Below are positions 25,718 to 32,490 of a stretch of 32,490 nt of DNA, piece after piece. Numbering within the stretch: position 1 is the stretch's first letter; each line of letters opens with the position of its first letter. The translations under genes and the position numbers were made by a program. This DNA is from Colwellia sp. (GTDB lineage Bacteria > Pseudomonadota > Gammaproteobacteria > Enterobacterales > Alteromonadaceae): the NCBI GenBank assembly GCA_022969175.1, contig JALJPB010000049.1:1-32490 (forward strand). Reading direction: 5' to 3'. The notes below the pieces were generated by a model. That model saw nothing but the letters and a program-made list of their open reading frames with translations, was not told where the DNA came from and did no database searches.

Positions 25718-28067
25718 GATTAATTCTCAACTTTAGAGATGATTTTCGATAGACAGCGATAAAAACGAGTAAAACAAGCAACCAATAAAAACTTCCAGAG
25801 CTTGATGATTTACTAGTTGTTGATAGTTTTTTCGCGGTTACTGAAATTTTTGCAACAAACGCCTCACTCATCAAATCCCCTGAATACGCAGTTACAGTAA
25901 CATTTAGTGTGCCAACAAAGCCTGAATTAGCGGTAACGGTATTATCGATAAGAGTATAGTTATTTCCTTCAATTAAGCTGATTTTATCAACGGTTGCGCC
26001 GCTAAAAGTAAAATGACTCAATGCTAACGTTAAACTTGTGCCTTCAACTATTGAAATTGTCTCTTGCCCACTAATCACTGGTGGTTCTATTGGGGTTTGT
26101 TGATAATCAACGGTAAAGTCACCTTCATTAATCGCAAAAAATATATTATCACTGCAGTTAATTCTTATCCGACTTTTTGTTGAAGTTAATTCAGACAATG
26201 TCACTTCATAACTACCATTATTATCCACTTGCATAGCTAATTGATGGGTGAAATTATTTCCACCATCCGTTGACAATAAAATATCCACTTTACTGCATGA
26301 AATAGGACTGTCTTTGGTATTAGCAGTATTCCAGTTCACCACTTGCTGCTGACTTGACCATATAATACTTGAGCTGGGGTTTGTGACAGCAAAAGCTTCA
26401 TTGGTATTAACTACCTTAATTGTATTATCATCATACCCCACTCCCCCTCTTGCATCTCTTACCAGAAGTCGAAAATTAAGCTCTCTGTCTGTGGTCGCAT
26501 AAGTTTCTCCTACACTTGTAGTTGAGGCGAGAATATCTTCGAGTCTTGGCAATGTTCTTTGTGCCGTAAGAAAAGGTTGCCACACTCTAAACAGAGGTCG
26601 ACTGCCATCATCAATTTGCTCAGTAATTGAGTGAGAAATTGTACCAAGGTCAATTTGCTGCCAACTGTAAGTTAAGATATCGCTATTATTAGCATCGGTT
26701 GCACTGCCAGACAGAGTAAAAGGTGTATGAGCTGGAATAGTAAAATCACTACCTGCATCGACTAGTGGAATATTATTAATGTCATTACCGGGAACCCCAC
26801 AAGTACTGCCAGAATTCCCCATTAAATAGCTTTTAATTTGTTCAATAGATTTAGCATGAAAATAGGGATCTGAATTATTTTGTAAATTTTGACTACCACA
26901 AATACCTGCATAGCCCATTATTGTCGAGGCACTTCCCGGCTCAAAGGCAAGATTACTTTCTCTATTGCCTTCACAAGCGCCCTCTGCGCCATTAAAAGTA
27001 TGATCTGCACCAAATTGATGGCCAACTTCATGGGCAACATAATCAATATAAAAGGCATCATTAATAGGATTTTGAGCCCCTGTCACCCCATCTCCTTTAT
27101 AGATAGAGTCACAAACAACACCTAAACCCGCTAGACCACCACCTTCAGTATTAACAACATGCCCAATATCATAATTACTACTGCCTATAAGACCATCAAT
27201 GATAGTTGTATTTAACTCGCCATCTTGATCATTATTATTAAAAGGATCAGTTAAGGGGTCTAGAAATATCAATGCATCACTGTTGGCAACTAATTCGAAT
27301 TTAACCGATAAATCTCGCTGGTAAACGTCATTTAGTCTATTGACTAAAGTAACAATTTCACTCAGTACCGAAGATTTAGAGCCACCATGAAATACGCTGT
27401 ACTCCCCTGATGAGGAAACTGCTAATCGATAGAGTATTAACGAAGTTTCAGCAAACTGTTTTTTAGCAGAAAAATTTTTTAGCAGATCACGTTGAGCAAT
27501 TATCGGTATTTTTTTAGGCGACTGAAGTTTTATTTTACCGGAAATATCACCACCAATACTATTACGATAATAACTCACATAACGGGTATTATTTTTTTGA
27601 ATTTGTGGTTCAATAAAAACAGTACTGTTGTTATATGAAAACATGCCATGAAAACCATGTTCAGTGATATCAAAACGGCCGTTGTTTTCAGGAGCTAACA
27701 GCTGATAACCACTAAAGGTCTTAATTTCAGGGTATCGTTCAGCAAGTTCAGGCGGCATAATACTTGATGGTGATAATTTAAAATCGGCTAATTCACCACT
27801 CGGTAAAGGTAGGCTAACCACAATTGCCTGTTCTGTTTGTAATAAAACATGACTAAGTTGAACAATATCGGCGGTTGAGCTACTCATTCTTTTGTTTTGA
27901 GTACTCAATCTCGGTTTATTGGATAATCTATTCTCTGTAAATTGCCAATTTGAATATTGGCTTTGATTAGCATTGAATGACATATTTAGTCGAGCTAAAG
28001 CAGTCTTAGAGCTTGATATAAGAAATAAAAACAATAATAAACAAACGCTGCTGACAATTTTTTTCAT
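25710..28067 (-). CDS. Secreted M12-type (reprolysin-like) zinc metalloprotease
   Basis: 785 aa. A signal peptide ends near residue 25 (KTALA), and a propeptide-like region follows. The catalytic domain carries the extended metzincin motif HEVGHQFGADH (His346, Glu347, His350, His356) and a Met-turn candidate, TIMGYAGIC, 30 residues on. After it come Ig-like/cadherin-like beta regions (VDAGSDFTIPAHTPFTLSGSA, then SGQETISIVEGTSLTLALSHF). The C-terminus is Ser-rich (SSSGSFYW), then a hydrophobic segment and basic residues, resembling a CTERM sorting signal of the GlyGly type but without the Gly pair. It probably degrades protein outside the cell. Upstream and divergent is the broken HbpS-like gene. 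Confidence 0.88.
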   Translation of the reverse strand: MKKIVSSVCLLLFLFLISSSKTALARLNMSFNANQSQYSNWQFTENRLSNKPRLSTQNKRMSSSTADIVQLSHVLLQTEQAIVVSLPLPSGELADFKLSPSSIMPPELAERYPEIKTFSGYQLLAPENNGRFDITEHGFHGMFSYNNSTVFIEPQIQKNNTRYVSYYRNSIGGDISGKIKLQSPKKIPIIAQRDLLKNFSAKKQFAETSLILYRLAVSSSGEYSVFHGGSKSSVLSEIVTLVNRLNDVYQRDLSVKFELVANSDALIFLDPLTDPFNNNDQDGELNTTIIDGLIGSSNYDIGHVVNTEGGGLAGLGVVCDSIYKGDGVTGAQNPINDAFYIDYVAHEVGHQFGADHTFNGAEGACEGNRESNLAFEPGSASTIMGYAGICGSQNLQNNSDPYFHAKSIEQIKSYLMGNSGSTCGVPGNDINNIPLVDAGSDFTIPAHTPFTLSGSATDANNSDILTYSWQQIDLGTISHSITEQIDDGSRPLFRVWQPFLTAQRTLPRLEDILASTTSVGETYATTDRELNFRLLVRDARGGVGYDDNTIKVVNTNEAFAVTNPSSSIIWSSQQQVVNWNTANTKDSPISCSKVDILLSTDGGNNFTHQLAMQVDNNGSYEVTLSELTSTKSRIRINCSDNIFFAINEGDFTVDYQQTPIEPPVISGQETISIVEGTSLTLALSHFTFSGATVDKISLIEGNNYTLIDNTVTANSGFVGTLNVTVTAYSGDLMSEAFVAKISVTAKKLSTTSKSSSSGSFYWLLVLLVFIAVYRKSSLKLRINHV

Positions 28068-28208
28068 TTAGCTCTCCAATATTTTAATACACATGATTAT
28101 AAAACAGAAAATGACCCACCGCCCATACTTTGTTAACAAGGTGTAAAGTATAAAATATATTATTGAAATGTTATGCTATAACAAATTTTTTGTCTGTTAA
28201 TAGTATCA

Positions 28209-28604
28209 ATGAATAGTTCATCACTCAAAAACTCAAGTATTTATATAAATAAAGCCATTAAAAAAGCCCAGCAGCTAAATGTTGAAGTTAATATTGCCGT
28301 TGTTGATAGCGCTGGTTTCTTAATCGTCTTTAAGCGAATGGACAAGGCCTTGCTTGGCGCAATTGATATTGCCATCACGAAAGCTAAAACGGCGGCTTTA
28401 TTCCAAAAAGCGAGTCATATTTAAGGCGAAAAATCACAAACGAATGGCCCTCTTTATGGCATAGAACATTCTAACGGTGGTTTAATCACCTTTGCTGGCG
28501 GTTTACCTATAACTAATAGCGAAGGAGATACCATAGCAGCTATTGGTATTTCAGGATCTACCATTGAAAATGACTTAGCGATTGCTCTCGCTGCCATTAA
28601 TTAA
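28209..28604 (+). pseudogene. HbpS/GlcG-family gene interrupted by an in-frame TAA
   Basis: The frame from ATG 28209 reads as a 131-residue HbpS/GlcG domain (INKAIKKAQQLNVEVNIAVVDSAG, AIDIAITKAKTAALF) but stops at TAA 28422-28424. The same frame then continues with the family's C-terminal half ([42 protein letters not shown]) to TAA 28602-28604. No frameshift is needed: one nonsense codon explains the break. As it stands, a 71-aa N-terminal fragment would be made. A single-base sequencing error is the main alternative. The family binds heme or small cofactors in some members; no role is assigned here. Confidence 0.85.
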
Positions 28605-28620
28605 TGACCGCATAGGTTAG

Positions 28621-29730
28621 TTAACAAAAGTCCAATCGAGACAATACGTTATCTGCAATAGCCAAACTTGATGTTAAACCCGGTGAGTCGATACCAAATA
28701 GGTTCACCAATCCTTTAATGCCATGAACATGGCGGTCTTGAATAACAAAATCTTTAAAGTCTTGCCCTTCCCCTTGTAATTTAGGACGAATACCCGCATA
28801 GGCAGGGTGCAACTTATCCATATCTAATCGAGGAAAGTAATGCAAAATTTCTTGGGCAAATTTTTGTTTTAAATTTTCAGGAAATTGATAGGACAAGTCA
28901 TCAACGTACTGAGTATCAGGGCCAAATTTTAACTGTCCTCCAACATCAATTGATGCATGAATACCCAAGCCATTATCTTTAGGAATAGGGTAGACAAGCT
29001 GAGAGAAAGGACTTTTCCCTTGATAAGAAAAATAATGACCTCGGCACCAATGTATTTTAGGAATGTTTTCTCTACTAAGCCCTTGAATGTTATTTGCAAC
29101 CTTATCACTGTGAAGGCCAGCACAATTAATTAGATATTGAGCTTGAATTTGACTGCTATGGCCTTGGCTTACATTATCAACAACAAAACCACTATTGTTA
29201 GTTTCAGCTTTTAAAAAAGTTGTTTGTCCAATAAAGATACCACCATTATGCTCAAGTTCTGCTAACAAACTTTGCATATAACTGTGCACATCAATGATCC
29301 CAGTTGATGGCGATAACAAAGCAGCTGTTGCACTTATTTCAGGCTCTCGGCTGTGAAGTTCTTTTTGACTTAACCAGCTTAGATCATTTACACCATTGTT
29401 ATCGGCAACAGTCATCGTTTTTGCTAAGAAGTCTTGCTGTTGCTCGCCTGAAGCGACAAGAAGTTTACCAATAGGGTTGAACGGAATGTGCCGTTGTTGG
29501 CAGTATTGATAAAGTTTCTTTTTACCTTCAACACATAACTTTGCTTTTAAACTGTGTTGAGGATAATAAATACCTGCATGAATAACTTCACTATTACGGC
29601 TACTGGTTTCTTCGCCAAAGTGCAAATTTTTATCAATAACGACTACATTGGATAAGAAATAACTTAATCGAGCAGCCACAGCTAAACCGATAACACCTGC
29701 ACCAATAATAATGGCGTCGACCTTATCCAT
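28621..29730 (-). CDS. FAD-dependent oxidoreductase of the L-2-hydroxyglutarate oxidase family
   Basis: 369 aa from ATG 29730. The N-terminal Rossmann motif is IIIGAGVIGLAVAARLS; it is followed by the family hallmark SRNSEVIHAGIYYP..SLKAKLCVEG and by GIIDVHSYMQSL. The C-terminal part ends with GIDSPGLTSSLAIADNVL, as in DAO-fold dehydrogenases. L-2-hydroxyglutarate oxidase (LhgO) converts L-2-hydroxyglutarate to 2-oxoglutarate; many bacterial members have not been tested, so the substrate is less sure than the family. Two 15-bp near-repeats, each opening with ATGG, precede this ATG, making in-frame starts at 29745 and 29760 possible. None has a good ribosome site. It is convergent with the broken HbpS-like gene. 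Confidence 0.8.
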   Translation of the reverse strand: MDKVDAIIIGAGVIGLAVAARLSYFLSNVVVIDKNLHFGEETSSRNSEVIHAGIYYPQHSLKAKLCVEGKKKLYQYCQQRHIPFNPIGKLLVASGEQQQDFLAKTMTVADNNGVNDLSWLSQKELHSREPEISATAALLSPSTGIIDVHSYMQSLLAELEHNGGIFIGQTTFLKAETNNSGFVVDNVSQGHSSQIQAQYLINCAGLHSDKVANNIQGLSRENIPKIHWCRGHYFSYQGKSPFSQLVYPIPKDNGLGIHASIDVGGQLKFGPDTQYVDDLSYQFPENLKQKFAQEILHYFPRLDMDKLHPAYAGIRPKLQGEGQDFKDFVIQDRHVHGIKGLVNLFGIDSPGLTSSLAIADNVLSRLDFC

Positions 29731-29760
29731 AAATAAAAAGCCCATAGATAAAAAGTCCAT
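29731..29760 (-). repeat. 15-bp tandem repeat carrying alternative start codons
   Basis: On the minus strand ATGGACTTTTTATCT is followed directly by ATGGGCTTTTTATTT and then by the ATGGA of the chosen start. All three ATGs are in one frame. Confidence 0.75.
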
Positions 29761-29803
29761 AAATGAAAACTTTCATCAATAATCCTCACAAAAAAAATAA
29801 GTA

Positions 29804-30787
29804 CTAAATAATTGAGACAAATATATAAACGCCATATATCAGTAATAATAAGACGGCTGTTACTTTCCCCATATGCTTACGCCTAACGAACCAAAACGTT
29901 ACCGCTAAAAAAACAGCCGAAATGAAATTGAGTAATACCGCTTGATTAAGAGAGAAATCAAGCGGTATAGGTAATATAGTTGCGGTGATGCCTAAGGTAA
30001 AAAAAATATTAAATAAATTTGATCCCATAACATTGCCTAAAACTAATGCAGTATTGCGCTGTTTTAAGGCAATTAAACTTGCAAAAAGCTCAGGCATTGA
30101 CGTACCTGGCCCAACAATTAATAAACCAATGAGTCGGTTAGACAAACCTAACGTAGTAGCAATATGCTCTGCTGAAGAAACAATTAATTCTCCACCGATG
30201 ACCAATCCAATTAAGCCAACAACCACTTTGGCAATTGAACTAAACGAACTGGGTAATGAGTGCTGGCTAATCGCAATATCGTGCTGAGCATGCAAGGGCT
30301 TTTTATGATCAGCTCCTTGCTTTACTTCAAGTAAAGTATAATACACATAGATAGCGAAAAAACTTAAAAATATAATACCGTGACTTAACATTAATTGGTG
30401 ATAATTAATGTGGTCTAAATAAAGTTGATTACCACACACTGCAATCATCAATGCGGCAATCATATGAAATGGCACATCTTTTACTCTGGCATCATCATTA
30501 ACCACCAAAACCCCTGACAAACCAACAAGTCCTAATACAATACATGTATTAAACAAGTTACTGCCTAATATATTGGCAATCGCAAGTTCAGTATTGCCTT
30601 GTAAAGCAGCCTCCAAATTTACCGCAAACTCTGGTAGAGAAGTACCAAAGCCGATAATAAAGGCACCAATAATGAATTGTGGGATATCGAACTGTCTGGC
30701 AATAGATATCGCGCCAGCAACAAGAAATTTAGCGGCAAAAACCGCCAATAAAATAGCAAAAACTAAAATTCCGCTTTGAATTAACAC
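29804..30787 (-). CDS. Calcium/sodium antiporter (CaCA family, YrbG-like)
   Basis: 327 aa, about ten membrane segments. The two inverted alpha-repeats are plain: GFGTSLPEFAVNLEAALQG...ANILGSNLFN (~47-82) and GPGTSMPELFASLIAL...GNVMGSNLFN (~225-262), with the ion-binding Glu in each TSxPE. It exchanges Ca2+ or another cation for Na+ at the inner membrane. The start is GTG 30787: AGGAG lies 6 nt upstream and MLIQSGILVFAILLA follows as the first helix. It is divergent from oligopeptidase B across 71 bp. Confidence 0.93.
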   Translation of the reverse strand: MLIQSGILVFAILLAVFAAKFLVAGAISIARQFDIPQFIIGAFIIGFGTSLPEFAVNLEAALQGNTELAIANILGSNLFNTCIVLGLVGLSGVLVVNDDARVKDVPFHMIAALMIAVCGNQLYLDHINYHQLMLSHGIIFLSFFAIYVYYTLLEVKQGADHKKPLHAQHDIAISQHSLPSSFSSIAKVVVGLIGLVIGGELIVSSAEHIATTLGLSNRLIGLLIVGPGTSMPELFASLIALKQRNTALVLGNVMGSNLFNIFFTLGITATILPIPLDFSLNQAVLLNFISAVFLAVTFWFVRRKHMGKVTAVLLLLIYGVYIFVSII

Positions 30788-30858
30788 CTTCTACTCCTGA
30801 AGTATTTTTGATTTTATCAAGGTATACTAACCACCTAACCTTCGAATAGGAACCTTAA

Positions 30859-32490
30859 GTGCTAAAATCACCATCAACCACAAGCAAAACATCAACTTGT
30901 GCACCTATTGCAGAAAAAATTTCCCACCAAATGGAAATTCATAATCACCAACGCATAGATAACTATTATTGGATGCGTGACGACAATCGCAGTGATGAAA
31001 AAATCCTGTCACACCTTAACAAAGAAAACGACTATGCTGATGTTATGCTAGCTAGCCAAAAGCCCTTACAGGAGTTACTGTTTGAAGAGCTAAAAGCTCG
31101 CATAGTAAAAGATGATAATACCGTGCCAGCGAAAGATGGTAAATATTGGTATCACAGCGAAATAAGTGGTGAACAAGAGTATTCTCGCTACTATCGCGCC
31201 ACCAGCTTCTGCGGTGAAAATAAAACCTTATTGTTAGATGTTAATGAACGGGCAAACTCTCATGAATTTTATGATTTAGGTGACTTATCTATCAGCCCAA
31301 ACGATGAAATCATGTCACTCTCTGAAGATACTGATAGCCGCCGCATTTATACCATTGTCTTTAAAAATCTCCCTACAGAGGGTGACAAAGAAAAAAATCA
31401 TAACACCGAGCATTATTTATCAGATAAGTTAACGGAAACTGAAGGGCAAGTCGTTTGGGCAAATGACAATAAAACAGTATTCTATGTAAAAAAAGATTTA
31501 GAAACTTTACTAGGAACACAAGTTTACCGTCATAAATTAGGTACCTCACAAAACGATGATGTCTTAGTATATCAAGAAAATGATCACAGCTTTTATATGA
31601 GCTTAGATAAAAGTCGTGATGACTCGCTCATTTATATTTGCCTGCATGCAACTGAATCTACTCATAATTTAGTATTGAGCGCTGACACGCCTGACGGCGA
31701 GTTCATTGAATTATTACCTTTCCAAGAACAACACGAATATCATGCCGACAAAATGGGTGAGACCTTCTATATAGTCACTAACTATCAAGCTAAAAACTTT
31801 CGTTTAATGTCAGCAACTACGGCACAAATTAGTGATATTACTCAATGGCAAGAAGTAATACCTCACAGAGAACATGTTTTATTAGAAGGTATTGAGCTAT
31901 TTCATCACTTTCTTGTCGTTACTGAACGCGAACAAGGTCAAATACGCTTTATCGTACATACCCTCAATACAGGCTCAAAAGACAAGCTTATTGATAAACA
32001 ATACCCATTAGTTTTTGATGACCCCTGTTACTTTGCATGTCTTGATGATAATCCAGAGCCCTCAAGTACAACTGCTAGACTTTACTACTCAAGTTTAACC
32101 ACCCCAGGCTCACTTTATGATTTCGACTTAGCGACGGGAGAGCGAAAATTACTCAAGCAACAAAAGGTACTAGGAGATTTTAATAAAGAAAATTACCAGT
32201 CTGAGCGATTATTTATTGATGCTCGTGATGGCGTAAAAATACCGGTATCTATTGTTTATCGCCTTGACCGCTTTAAAAAAGATGGCAGCAACCCTTTATT
32301 ACAATACGGCTATGGCGCTTATGGCATTACCATAGACCCTAACTTCTCTAGTCAAACATTGAGTTTGCTCGACAGAGGATTCGTTTATGTTATTGCCCAT
32401 ATTCGAGGCTCAGAAATGTTAGGTAGAGACTGGTATGAAACAGGCAAAAAACAACATAAACAAAATACCTTTAATGACTTTATTGATGTC
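30859..32490 (+). CDS. ptrB: Oligopeptidase B (protease II), partial (3' end beyond the window)
   Basis: 544 codons are open to the right edge. The start is GTG 30859, with AGGAA 7 nt upstream. The N-terminus shows the S9A pattern DNYYWMRDDNR, then the propeller (YWYHSEISGEQEYSRYYRA, LLLDVNERA, SISPNDEIMSLSEDTDSRRIYTI). The hydrolase domain begins near residue 450 (DARDGVKIPVSIVYR, LLQYGYGAYGITIDPNF, YVIAHIRGSEMLGRDWYETGK). The catalytic Ser, Asp and His lie beyond the window. The cytosolic enzyme cuts short peptides after Arg or Lys. There is no signal peptide. Confidence 0.93.
   Translation, partial: MLKSPSTTSKTSTCAPIAEKISHQMEIHNHQRIDNYYWMRDDNRSDEKILSHLNKENDYADVMLASQKPLQELLFEELKARIVKDDNTVPAKDGKYWYHSEISGEQEYSRYYRATSFCGENKTLLLDVNERANSHEFYDLGDLSISPNDEIMSLSEDTDSRRIYTIVFKNLPTEGDKEKNHNTEHYLSDKLTETEGQVVWANDNKTVFYVKKDLETLLGTQVYRHKLGTSQNDDVLVYQENDHSFYMSLDKSRDDSLIYICLHATESTHNLVLSADTPDGEFIELLPFQEQHEYHADKMGETFYIVTNYQAKNFRLMSATTAQISDITQWQEVIPHREHVLLEGIELFHHFLVVTEREQGQIRFIVHTLNTGSKDKLIDKQYPLVFDDPCYFACLDDNPEPSSTTARLYYSSLTTPGSLYDFDLATGERKLLKQQKVLGDFNKENYQSERLFIDARDGVKIPVSIVYRLDRFKKDGSNPLLQYGYGAYGITIDPNFSSQTLSLLDRGFVYVIAHIRGSEMLGRDWYETGKKQHKQNTFNDFIDV

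Noticed and set aside
28422..28424. Stop-codon recoding in the HbpS-like gene
   Set aside because: The codon is TAA, which is not the selenocysteine codon; a nonsense mutation or sequencing error is simpler.

Overview
The window is a low-GC chromosomal stretch (roughly 37-39 % G+C by eye) with compact, bacterial-type gene order. Most proteins read like those of marine Gammaproteobacteria of the Alteromonadales, with Colwellia/Thalassotalea-like organisms the best guess. The grounds are the overall flavour of the proteins, the FeoAB pair behind a Fur box, the spondin-domain exported proteins, and an intergenic inverted-repeat element with ATACCAA-type ends. The species is an inference; no rRNA or tRNA gene is present.

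Layout. 1-3223 (-): 5' part of a large secreted M9 collagenase, cut by the window edge. 3407-8117 (-): a metabolic cluster of a FabD-like acyltransferase, a fused alpha/beta E1 2-oxoacid dehydrogenase and glutaryl-CoA dehydrogenase, with a divergent LysR regulator (8281-9144 +). 9302-12435 (+): two serine peptidases, an S9 peptidase and a prolyl iminopeptidase. 12573-13625 (-): two small unknown genes, one a membrane-anchored protein with a possible winged helix and one a lipoprotein. 13846-17714 (+): two spondin-domain exported proteins followed by an OmpR-type response regulator and its histidine kinase, with three 11-bp-phased TGTGA repeats in front of the first gene. 17740-22381 (-): an RluA-type pseudouridine synthase with a long N-terminal extension, a GFA-family protein, a 360-bp MITE-like element, and a methyl-accepting chemotaxis protein. 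22745-25164 (-): feoAB behind a probable Fur box. 25334-28067 (-): a secreted M12-type metalloprotease and a small overlapping probable lipoprotein. 28209-28604 (+): a HbpS/GlcG-type gene broken by an in-frame TAA. 28621-30787 (-): an L-2-hydroxyglutarate-oxidase-like flavoprotein and a Ca/Na antiporter. 30859-32490 (+): oligopeptidase B, cut by the window edge.

How the genes fit together. Five peptidases (collagenase, M12-type protease, S9 peptidase, prolyl iminopeptidase, oligopeptidase B) suggest a protein- and peptide-degrading heterotroph. The gcdH cluster would handle acyl-CoAs from amino-acid breakdown. The spondin pair with its two-component system looks like a self-contained regulated envelope module.

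The observations most worth following are: the three pVHL-beta-like repeats on the collagenase; the loss of the malonate-binding Arg in the FabD-like protein next to an E1 dehydrogenase and GcdH; the phased TGTGA operator candidate; the MITE-like element ending a few bases from a stop codon; and the nonsense-interrupted HbpS-like gene. No CRISPR array, prophage or transposase gene was seen.
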